Source of the DNA: Planctomycetota bacterium
Lineage (GTDB): Bacteria > Planctomycetota > Phycisphaerae > Phycisphaerales > Phycisphaeraceae
Assembly: GCA_026386955.1 (NCBI GenBank)
Contig: JAPLMQ010000208.1
Location: forward strand, 1 to 39,627
Direction: 5' to 3'
DNA length: 39,627 nt
A model generated the notes under the pieces. The model searched no databases, had not been told where the DNA came from, and saw nothing but the letters and a program-made list of their open reading frames with translations. The stretch's first letter is position 1. Every line of letters begins with the position of its first letter. Of the stretch, positions 31,708 through 39,627 are shown one piece after another. A program made the position numbers and the translations under genes.

Positions 31708-31736
31708 ACAATACCTGATGCTTTGGATTTACACAA
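31708..31736 (-). promoter_or_regulatory. Promoter of the HTH-integrase unit
   Basis: On the minus strand TTGTGT (31731-31736) and TATTGT (31708-31713) are separated by 17 bp. Transcription would start at about 31701, the first base of the HTH ATG, so the mRNA would be leaderless. The region is noticeably AT-richer than its surroundings. Confidence 0.45.
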
Positions 31737-31740
31737 GTAT

Positions 31741-32031
31741 TTATCGGTGAATTTCCGTGAGCGAACGAACGCGACTGTGTACGGCGGTGCGGCCTTTGGA
31801 CGCGATTTTGCGCGGTGTCACACCGCGCAACGCCTCTTGAGGAGCACCGACGTAACCCGCGAAGCCCCCTCCTGCCGCGCCCGCAAGGGCTGCTCCCAAA
31901 CCTTCGTCACCCTCACCGAGGCCGACGCCGACACCGGTCAGCGCCGCGACCACTGGCTTGGCGAAATCAACAGGCCCCAGAGCCGGGAGGCTGTGCCACC
32001 GACTCGTCGCCGAAGGGGAGGCCAACGGCAC
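31741..32031 (-). CDS. Doubtful small Gly-rich ORF
   Basis: A 96-residue frame whose middle (VDFAKPVVAALTGVGVGLGEGDEGLGAALAGAAGGGFAGYVG) looks like a small Gly-zipper hydrophobic segment, but the ends read like non-coding sequence. The start is uncertain and there is no good ribosome binding site. It could be a remnant of a gene broken by the integrated element. The 407-bp stretch 31702-32108 holds the HTH promoter and nothing else I can support. Confidence 0.2.
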   Translation of the reverse strand: MPLASPSATSRWHSLPALGPVDFAKPVVAALTGVGVGLGEGDEGLGAALAGAAGGGFAGYVGAPQEALRGVTPRKIASKGRTAVHSRVRSLTEIHR

Positions 32032-32108
32032 GCGCCTGCCCCCATCGCCGCACGAGGGCGGTGGAAACGAGCCCCGCGCAACCGTGACGGAGGTGGTCGC
32101 GGCCTAGC

Positions 32109-33311
32109 TCACCGGGCAAGACCGAGAGATGCCCGGTTCGTTTCACCCGATGGCCGCTTCTTCTTGCACACCTCATGGATGGCCTTGACCAGCGTCTTGC
32201 CTGCGCTCCCCTTGGTCAGATAGCCAACGGCCCCGGCGCCGCGCAATTCCGCCTCGATCTCAGGATCGGTGTGCATCGAAAGTCCGATCACCCGAAGGCC
32301 GGGGAACTCGCCGATGATGGCGCGGGTGGCTTGGATGCCGTTCATCCTGGGCATGTTCACGTCCATCAGCACCACATCGGGACTCAGCTTCCTGGCCATC
32401 TCCAGCGCGGCTTGTCCGTCGGGGGCCTCGCCGACCACCACCATGTCCGCCTGCTCGGAGAGCAGTCCGACCAGTCCTTCGCGGATGAGTTGGTGGTCGT
32501 CGGCGATCAGCACGCGGATCCTGGCGTTGGCCGGGACCTTGCCCGCCACCGGTCCCCGCTTCGACCTGGGTAGTCTCTTGGGGGGCTTGCGGATGGGGAG
32601 GAACAGGCTGATGCTTGTGCCGCGGCCCGGTTGGGAATCGATAGCGATCCTCCCGCCCAGCAGGTCCAGCCGCTCACGGATGCTCAGCAGGCCGAAGCCT
32701 TCGACCGACCGGTTCGGGGCGCCCACGTCCGCCGTCTCCGGAATGAAGCCCTTGCCCCGGTCCTCGATCTCCAATTCGACCATGCCGCCGGCCGCGAGTC
32801 GCAGGCGGATGTGCGCGGTCTTCACGCCCGAGTGCTTGACCGCATTGAACAGCAGTTCCCGGACCGCGTGGAAGAGGAAGGCCTCAAGGTCGATGTCGCC
32901 CACATCGGCCGCGGCGTCGGCCTCGACGAGGACCTCCAGGCCGTGCTTCTCGCGCATCCAGCGGGCCAGCCAGTGCAGCGCCGCCACCAGCCCGGCGCTG
33001 TACAGCACCGGCGGGCTCAGTTCCACGGCCAAGGACCGGGCCGCCTCGATGGATTCGTCGAGGATGGAGACGATCCGCTCGACATCGGCGGTGTCCTTGC
33101 CCGCCGAGACGTCCAGCGAGCCGAGGCGCAGCTTGGCGGCCGCGAGCAGTTGCTGGAGGTGGTCGTGGAGGATCTGGGCCAGGCGTCGCCGCTCGCGGTT
33201 CTCGGCCTGGGTCATCTCGACGGCGAGGGCCTGCAGTTGCTTCGTGCGCCAACGGGCCTCGGCGGTGCGCTCCGCCACACGCTGCTCCAGCTGATGTCGC
33301 GGATGTTGCAT
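32109..33311 (-). CDS. Histidine kinase (HisKA_3 type) fused to a receiver domain; C-terminal part of a frameshifted hybrid kinase
   Basis: The protein-like part of this frame begins near 33300 with QLEQRVAERTAEARWRTKQLQ, a coiled-coil linker. Next come a NarL-partner-type dimerisation/phosphoacceptor helix RERRRLAQILHDHLQQLL (His in LHDH) and an HATPase domain (N-box LLFNAVKHSG, EDRGKGF, GFGLLSIRERLDLLGG). After a basic linker follows a receiver domain: IADDHQ, phosphoacceptor Asp in VVLMDVNMPRMNG, switch Ser in IGLSM and Lys in YLTKGS. No output HTH follows. An ATG at 33311 (MQHPRHQLEQ) could start it separately, but that start overlaps the PAS frame. The sensory PAS domains lie in the adjacent frame, so this is probably one hybrid protein interrupted by an indel near 33286-33296. 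Confidence 0.75.
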   Translation of the reverse strand: MQHPRHQLEQRVAERTAEARWRTKQLQALAVEMTQAENRERRRLAQILHDHLQQLLAAAKLRLGSLDVSAGKDTADVERIVSILDESIEAARSLAVELSPPVLYSAGLVAALHWLARWMREKHGLEVLVEADAAADVGDIDLEAFLFHAVRELLFNAVKHSGVKTAHIRLRLAAGGMVELEIEDRGKGFIPETADVGAPNRSVEGFGLLSIRERLDLLGGRIAIDSQPGRGTSISLFLPIRKPPKRLPRSKRGPVAGKVPANARIRVLIADDHQLIREGLVGLLSEQADMVVVGEAPDGQAALEMARKLSPDVVLMDVNMPRMNGIQATRAIIGEFPGLRVIGLSMHTDPEIEAELRGAGAVGYLTKGSAGKTLVKAIHEVCKKKRPSGETNRASLGLAR

Positions 33312-34639
33312 TGAATGACGGACCGTCGACCCGTGATGTAGACGTTGCTGACGAACTCCACGTTGATCCGCCGTCCGGCCTTGGTCTCCAGCGGCAGGTC
33401 CTCGTAGCGGATGTATCGCCTCTCCTGAAGCTCCCGCATCGCGTCCTTGCTCGCCTCGATGTCCTTGAAGAGCCCGATCTGCCAGAGTTGCTTGCCCATC
33501 AGTTCCGCGTGGGAGTAGCCGAGCAGTTCGCCGATGAACGGGTTGGCGTCGATGATCGCGGCGGTGTCGGTGTCCAGGATGACGATGCCGTCCTTGGCCG
33601 TTTCGAAGAGTCGGCGATAGCGGACCTCGCTCTCGCGCAACGCCTCCTCCGTGACCTTCCTGGCGGTGATGTCGCGGAAGGTCAGCAGCATGCCGATGGG
33701 GTTTCCGCCCTTGCCCCACAGCGTGGCCTTGACGCTCTCGACCGCGATCTCCCGGCCGTCGCGGGTGACGTGGACCAACTCGCCATGCCAATCCCCGCGA
33801 TTCAAGAAGGCGGCGTCCGCCAGAGCCTCGTCCGCCGGGGCCAGCCAGCGGCGGGTGCAGATCTCGTCGAGCCGCCTCCCCAACGCGCCTTGGGAGCTGA
33901 CGCCGTAGTGTTGCTCGGCGGCGTGGTTTAGGTACGAGATCCGCTGCTGGGCGTCGACGGCGACCACGGCGTCGCTGACTTGGCCGAGGATGACGGACTG
34001 GAGGTCGAGCTGCCCCTGGGTGCGGCTTCGCTCGTCGAGGTGCCCGCGAAGTTGCTCATCGCGGCGGGACTGTTCGTAAAGGTGCCGGGTCGTGAGGTCC
34101 GTCACCACCATGCAGACGGATCGGACCGCGTTGAGCTCCAAGCCGCTGGCGGCGATCTGGACGGGCAACTGCGAGCCGTCGGCGCGGACCAAGGCGCACT
34201 CCAGCTTGAGGTCCGTGCCGGGCGAGCCCGCCAGGAGGCGGGCCAACAGGGCGTCCGTTCCACCCGGGATCTCCGCGTCGTTGGCGGCCAGGCGCGGGCG
34301 CAGATCCGCGCCGATCACGGTCTGCAGCGGGCTTCCGAGCATCCGGGCGAATCGCCCGTTGCAATAGAGGATGACGCCGGCGGGAGAGAGCGTCAGGGCG
34401 CCCTCGCCCATCCGCTCGATGAGCAGCCGGTAAGGCTCGTCGGCGCTGCTGAGGGTGTAGACCCGCTTCCCATGCGGGCTGTCGACGACGAAGGCGTCCA
34501 CCTCGCAGCCACGGATGGCCCGGATCAACTGCTCGGCCTCCTCAAGCGTGGTATGCAGGTCCGACGCGTCGGTCGACGGGGGACCAGTGCCGGGCGACGC
34601 GACGGCCATCGGACTCCCGGGCGGATTCGATCGTTTCAT
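33212..34639 (-). CDS. Triple-PAS sensory part of the Kai-associated hybrid kinase
   Basis: Begins at the ATG 34639, overlapping the KaiB-like stop by 4 bp. Three PAS folds are visible: LIERMGEGALTLSPAGVILYCNGRFARMLG, VILGQVSDAVVAVDAQQRISYLNHAAEQHYG and LFETAKDGIVILDTDTAAIIDANPFIGELLGYS, the latter two followed by PAC-type strands (GMLLTFRDITARK, SVIQCNIRDIS). No membrane segment, so it is a cytosolic sensor. After IRDIS, where a linker to the kinase is expected, the frame turns into shadow sequence and stops at 33212. The kinase continues in the neighbouring frame. A one-base gain or small non-triplet deletion near 33286-33296 would join both into a single protein of about 840 residues. Confidence 0.75.
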   Translation of the reverse strand: MKRSNPPGSPMAVASPGTGPPSTDASDLHTTLEEAEQLIRAIRGCEVDAFVVDSPHGKRVYTLSSADEPYRLLIERMGEGALTLSPAGVILYCNGRFARMLGSPLQTVIGADLRPRLAANDAEIPGGTDALLARLLAGSPGTDLKLECALVRADGSQLPVQIAASGLELNAVRSVCMVVTDLTTRHLYEQSRRDEQLRGHLDERSRTQGQLDLQSVILGQVSDAVVAVDAQQRISYLNHAAEQHYGVSSQGALGRRLDEICTRRWLAPADEALADAAFLNRGDWHGELVHVTRDGREIAVESVKATLWGKGGNPIGMLLTFRDITARKVTEEALRESEVRYRRLFETAKDGIVILDTDTAAIIDANPFIGELLGYSHAELMGKQLWQIGLFKDIEASKDAMRELQERRYIRYEDLPLETKAGRRINVEFVSNVYITGRRSVIQCNIRDISWSSVWRSAPPRPVGARSNCRPSPSR

Positions 34640-35055
34640 TCAGGTTGCCCCGACGGGGGCCCCTCCAGCGCGGACAGGTCGAGACTGAGGAGGACCTTCC
34701 GCTCGTCGGAAAGGTCCCCGATGAGCCGGCGCAAAGGCAGTGGAAGCTGTTTGACGAGCATGGGTGCGGCGATGACCCGCGCGTCGTTGAGGTTCGATTC
34801 GGTCTGCTGGTAGATGTCGACCACCTCCAAGTCCACCCGCCCGGGGAGGTGGCGCCGACAGATCCTGGTGAGGTTGTCGATCGCCCGCTGCGACCGCGCG
34901 GTGTGCCCGGCGATGTAGAGGCAGAGCGAGTAGCGCTGCGTCCCCTTCAGGGCGGCGGCATCCTCGAACTTCTTCTGCAATGCTCGCTGGGCCGGTTTCA
35001 CAGGGGGTCTCTTTCGGTGCGCCGCGCGGGAGGAACGATGGGGCCTGGGGATCAA
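34636..35055 (-). CDS. kaiB: KaiB-family protein, second copy (N-terminally extended)
   Basis: A thioredoxin-like clock-type protein that, in cyanobacteria, binds the CI ring of KaiC. The core reads [43 protein letters not shown], then [34 protein letters not shown], the family pattern including the A-x-P-x-L-V-K motif. It has 139 residues from a TTG at 35055 that overlaps the preceding stop (TTGA). A GTG at 35001 (MKPAQRAL) would remove most of the basic extension. It differs considerably from the first KaiB, so the two may have different partners. Translationally coupled to both neighbours. Confidence 0.85.
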   Translation of the reverse strand: MIPRPHRSSRAAHRKRPPVKPAQRALQKKFEDAAALKGTQRYSLCLYIAGHTARSQRAIDNLTRICRRHLPGRVDLEVVDIYQQTESNLNDARVIAAPMLVKQLPLPLRRLIGDLSDERKVLLSLDLSALEGPPSGQPE

Positions 35056-35372
35056 TGGGGCCGCAGGTCGAGCCCGACGAGCACACGCTCGGTGTTCGAC
35101 AGGTCGCCGATGATCTTCTTGATGGGTTCGGGGAGGCGGCGGACCAGGGTGGGGATGGCGAGGATCTGGTCACCCGCCGCGAGTTGCGGCTTCTGCAGGA
35201 GGTCCACGAGCTCGATGGTGTATCGGCCGGCCAAATGCTCCTCGCAGAGCCGCTTGAGGTTGGCGACCGCGGTGACGGACTTGGGCGTCTGCCCCGCGAC
35301 GTAGAGGCGCAGCTTATAGATCGTGCGGTCGGTCTTGGAGACGCGAGCCGCGGTGGCTTCGATGGAGCGCAT
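35052..35372 (-). CDS. kaiB: KaiB-family protein, first copy
   Basis: A 106-residue protein from ATG 35372 ([11 protein letters not shown]), close to the canonical KaiB length of about 100. The core is [87 protein letters not shown], with the GQTPKS loop, the cis-Pro-containing AIPTLVR and the final IGDLS..E.VL.GLDL strand. Its start lies 4 bp after the kaiC stop and its own stop overlaps the start of the second KaiB. The expected role is phosphorylation-dependent binding to KaiC. Confidence 0.92.
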   Translation of the reverse strand: MRSIEATAARVSKTDRTIYKLRLYVAGQTPKSVTAVANLKRLCEEHLAGRYTIELVDLLQKPQLAAGDQILAIPTLVRRLPEPIKKIIGDLSNTERVLVGLDLRPH

Positions 35373-35376
35373 GGCG

Positions 35377-37164
<1,788 letters not shown>

Positions 37165-37603
37165 CCGATCGATCAGGCCTGCGCGTCCGGGATCGGCATC
37201 GCCTGTGGCATTGAAACCGCGGGGCCCCGAATGGCCTCCTCGCACAGATAGTTTGAGGGTAGTTGATTGCGAAAACACGGAAATAGGGGGAAACACCTAA
37301 TCCTGAATCTTTGATCCCACGGGCATTGACGCGGCGTCCTCACGATTCCCGCGCCTCGGTGCCGCTCCGGGGCGGCGCGATCGCGGCAAAACCGCTCGGC
37401 GGTTGACCAACTCGCTCGACCGGTTCCTGTCGACCCGCAACAGGTCGCCGACTGGGACGTATGGGGAGGTGTAAGACGCGTCCCTGAAGTTGGCCGAGCC
37501 GACCCAAGATCGTGCTCGAGCAGGACCAACCAGAGGCGATGGCCGCTCTCTCAACGTATCTTTGATGGTGCAACCTCGAACCGCTTCCCGGCACATCACC
37601 CCC
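37165..37603. other. Divergent intergenic region between kaiC and PhyH copy 3 (439 bp)
   Basis: An AT-richer patch at about 37245-37315 holds the imperfect palindrome described separately. AACCGC-TCG-GCGGTT (37390-37404) is a further small palindrome closer to the PhyH gene. I find no convincing -35/-10 pair and no ORF or RNA gene. Confidence 0.45.
37283..37300. promoter_or_regulatory. Imperfect palindrome upstream of kaiC, possible operator
   Basis: TAGGGG-GAAA-CACCTA (37284-37299) has 5 of 6 paired positions and sits in an AT-rich patch 119 bp before the kaiC ATG. It could bind a regulator of the kai operon; the assignment is weak. Confidence 0.3.
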
Positions 37604-38440
37604 ATGCCCATCACCGACGCCCATCTTCAGCAACTCATCGAGCGGGGCTACTTCATCATCCCGGCCCATCTCCCCCCGGAGCGGTGCGCCGAGATGTCGG
37701 CGGCCATTCGGCGGCAGCTCAAGCCTTGGGACGAGGCCCGGCACGATCCGCCGGCCGAGCGGTACAGCTACCAGATGTTCCCGCTCCGGGAAGCCTGCCT
37801 CAACCGGGCGATGCTCGACCCGTCCCTGATCGCCTTGGCGGGCCGGTGGTTCGGGACGCCCCAACTGGTCTGCCATTCCGTCGCGGTGATGGTGCGGTAC
37901 CCCGGCTATGTGGGCGACGGCGGGCTCGATGATCGGCCGTGGCAGGCCCACCAGGACACGACCAACAACTCGCTCCTGCCCCCGACCGCGGACCGCACGC
38001 ACGCCCAGCTCGTCTGCTGGCTCTTCCCCGAGGCGGTCGACGCCGACCAGGCCCCGCTGCGCCTGATCGCCAACCCCCACCGGGGCGACACGAGCAAGGC
38101 CGAGCGGGTCGTCGGCCCCGCGGGCACGCTCGCGGTCTACAGCACCTACACCTGGCACGGCACCAGTTCCTACCGGCGCGGCGACGGGCAGCGCTACAAC
38201 CTGAACTTCGTGTGGGGCCGAGCCGACCACACTTGGGAAGGCGTGGCCAATTACACAAACGCCGCGATGGACCCGGCGTTCAAGGCGTTCATCGGCTCGC
38301 TCTCCGCGCGGGAACGGGAACACTTCCGGTTCCCCCCAGCGGGCCACCCGTACTACACGCGCGAGACGCTGGCGACCCTGGAGGCGTGGTACCCCGGGTG
38401 GGACCGCGGCGGGGAATACGCCGCAGCGCTGCGGGGTTGA
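37604..38440 (+). CDS. Phytanoyl-CoA dioxygenase (PhyH) family protein, copy 3
   Basis: A 278-residue Fe(II)/2-oxoglutarate oxygenase from ATG 37604 (MPITDAHLQQLIERGYFIIPAHL, the family opening). The frame is open to 37490 but without homology. Iron ligands are H116-x-D118 in PWQAHQDTTN and H185 in YTWHGTSSYRRGDGQRYNLNF, with Arg197 as the likely 2-oxoglutarate anchor. It is divergent from both other PhyH proteins in the window. It starts 439 bp from the divergent kaiC and nothing links it functionally to the clock operon. Confidence 0.85.
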   Translation: MPITDAHLQQLIERGYFIIPAHLPPERCAEMSAAIRRQLKPWDEARHDPPAERYSYQMFPLREACLNRAMLDPSLIALAGRWFGTPQLVCHSVAVMVRYPGYVGDGGLDDRPWQAHQDTTNNSLLPPTADRTHAQLVCWLFPEAVDADQAPLRLIANPHRGDTSKAERVVGPAGTLAVYSTYTWHGTSSYRRGDGQRYNLNFVWGRADHTWEGVANYTNAAMDPAFKAFIGSLSAREREHFRFPPAGHPYYTRETLATLEAWYPGWDRGGEYAAALRG

Positions 38441-38471
38441 ATTGCGAAGAGCGCGGAGGCTTCCCCCGGCA

Positions 38472-38497
38472 GGTCTTGCGGCGGGATCCGCAAGACC
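38472..38497 (+). terminator. Hairpin downstream of PhyH copy 3, possible terminator
   Basis: A perfect 10-bp stem GGTCTTGCGG/CCGCAAGACC with a 6-base loop, 31 bp after the stop codon. C-rich rather than T-rich sequence follows, so it may only be a stabilising 3' structure. Confidence 0.4.
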
Positions 38498-38507
38498 CCG
38501 GAAACTA

Positions 38508-38549
38508 CCGGAAGCCCCCGGAAGCCCCCCGGAAGCCCCGCGAGCCCCT
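38508..38549. repeat. Short tandem CCGGAAGCCCC repeats
   Basis: Three imperfect tandem copies of CCGGAAGCCCC right after the hairpin. The 411-bp gap 38441-38851 also has a perfect GACGCGC-GAT-GCGCGTC hairpin (38730-38746); I see nothing else in it. Confidence 0.5.
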
Positions 38550-38851
38550 CCACGCCGCCCCACTGCACCGCCTGCCTCCACCGGCAGCCACGAAGGCCCG
38601 ATGGAACCGGGGCCAGTGCGATCGGTGAATCTCCGTGGGGAGCAGTTCGGTCTTCACGTGGACGGCAGCCAGCGGTGGTGGCCGGTGCGTTTCGGTGTCT
38701 GATCAAAACTCAGGTTGGGATCGAGGACGGACGCGCGATGCGCGTCGCCTCATCCCCTCATGCGCGACGGCGAGCGGCCTTGGCCGGCCAGCCTCGGCGA
38801 TGGCCGCCCGCCATCGCGCCACGCAGGGGGCATCCGGCGGCGACGCCGCGA

Positions 38852-39627
38852 ATGGAGACAGGCGTGAAGCTCAGCATCCTCACCTTCCATTACGCCGACA
38901 ACTACGGCGCGGTCTTCCAAGCCTACGCCCTGCAGACTTACCTCAAGTCGCTCGGGCACCAGGTCGAGATCCTCGACTACCGGTCGGACGACATCCTCCG
39001 TGGCGGCCGGCTGCGCCTGCACCCCTCCGCCCGCGACATCAAGGCCGACCTCTACAAACTCTACATCAAGTGGCTGAACATGCGCCGGGGGTCGGTGCAG
39101 GGCGACGCCGGCAACGCGTTCGACGCGTTCCGCAGGAAGTTCCTCGCGATCTCGCTCCGCCGCCACTGCTCCTTCGCCGAGCTGCAGTACGATCCGCCGC
39201 ACTGCGACGCCTACGTCTGCGGCAGCGACCAGATCTGGAACCCGCCCTTCCACGTCGGAGTCGACCCGGCCTACTTCCTGGACTTCGCCCCGGAGGGCCG
39301 CCGGCGCGTGTCGTACGCCGCCAGCTTCGGCCGCAACGACATCGAGCCCGAGTATCACCCGCAGATGGCCCGGCTGTTGGGCAAGATGGACGCGCTGTCC
39401 GTGCGCGAGAAGAACGGCGTCGACCTCGTGACCTCGCTCACCGGCAGGCCCGCCATGTGGCTGCCCGACCCGACGCTGCTGCTCGACAACTATGCCGCGA
39501 TCACCACCCCGCCCGCGCAGGACGGCTACCTCTTCACCTACATCCTGCGCGAGCGTGAGTGGGTCGAGAAGGCGAACCGGGTGGTCGCCGACCATCTGCA
39601 CGCTCCGGTGGTCGATCCCCACGCGAC
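38852..39627 (+). CDS. Polysaccharide pyruvyl transferase family protein (3' partial)
   Basis: The frame is open from ATG 38852 (METGVKLSILTFHYADNYGAVFQAYALQTYLKSLGHQVEILDY) to the window end; a GTG at 38864 is an alternative start. NYGAVFQAYALQ near the N-terminus, CDAYVCGSDQIWNP, YFLDFAP, RVSYAASFGRNDIEPEYHPQMARLLGKMDALSVREKNGVDLV and WLPDPTLLLD are characteristic of the CsaB/WcaK-type pyruvyl transferase family. These enzymes add pyruvate ketals to surface polysaccharide sugars or related glycans, usually at the membrane. The expected length is about 370 residues; 258 are seen here. The gene likely opens a further polysaccharide locus to the right. Confidence 0.85.
   Translation, partial: METGVKLSILTFHYADNYGAVFQAYALQTYLKSLGHQVEILDYRSDDILRGGRLRLHPSARDIKADLYKLYIKWLNMRRGSVQGDAGNAFDAFRRKFLAISLRRHCSFAELQYDPPHCDAYVCGSDQIWNPPFHVGVDPAYFLDFAPEGRRRVSYAASFGRNDIEPEYHPQMARLLGKMDALSVREKNGVDLVTSLTGRPAMWLPDPTLLLDNYAAITTPPAQDGYLFTYILREREWVEKANRVVADHLHAPVVDPHA

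Noticed and set aside
37210..37224. Sigma-54-like TGGCAT-N8-GC in the kaiC/PhyH gap
   Set aside because: The GG-N10-GC spacing exists, but the -12 half does not match the usual TTGCA and it lies about 390 bp from the gene it would serve; no enhancer-binding protein is nearby.
38695..38760. Possible sixth copy of family 1 (GTCTGATCAAAAC)
   Set aside because: Only about 8 bases resemble the element end; there is no GGNNAC-TGT hairpin, inner hairpin or second end.

Overview
The window is a very GC-rich bacterial chromosome segment with about 30 genes. The organism looks like a planctomycete, possibly Phycisphaerae-like. The reasons are three PhyH-type dioxygenases, a TMTC-like membrane-TPR protein, glycoside hydrolase family 4, abundant Pro/Ala-rich tails, and a reduced division cluster (rsmH, LysM protein, ftsL-like, ftsI) of the kind most planctomycetes have lost. 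This assignment is inference; there is no rRNA in the window.

Layout. 1-2.2 kb: the end of a UlaG-like metallohydrolase, a kinase-fold protein and a small lipoprotein. 2.2-7.8 kb: a GNAT acetyltransferase diverging from the division/cell-wall cluster, whose ftsI appears frameshifted near 6068-6072. 7.9-11.8 kb: PhyH dioxygenase, a membrane-anchored Pro-rich protein, an orphan nuoB and a second PhyH. 12-14 kb: a GH4 glycosidase with an extra C-terminal domain. 14-17.8 kb: a surface-polysaccharide operon (aminotransferase, glycosyltransferase, flippase). 18.4-22.1 kb: an operon of two DUF3592-type membrane proteins, a small beta-protein and a P-loop ATPase, with no function I recognise. 22.2-29.8 kb: threonylcarbamoyl-AMP synthase, glycolate-oxidase-like FAD enzyme, lipoprotein, peroxiredoxin, beta-propeller protein and TMTC-like protein. 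29.9-31.7 kb: tRNA-Val(CAC) overlapped by a tyrosine integrase and its small HTH partner. 32.1-37.2 kb: a kaiC-kaiB-kaiB-PAS/histidine kinase-receiver operon. 37.6 kb to the end: a third PhyH and the start of a polysaccharide pyruvyl transferase.

Two things stand out. First, the Kai-type operon has no kaiA, has two different KaiB proteins and a KaiC with a coiled-coil tail, and sits next to a tRNA-targeting integrase. Second, there are three families of short palindromic elements. Family 1 has five copies of about 184-230 bp. Its hairpin stems change by paired substitutions while loops stay fixed. Apart from the tRNA/integrase junction, every convergent gene pair in the window (five of five) is separated by one of these elements. 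They may be mobile miniature elements, bidirectional terminators, or both.
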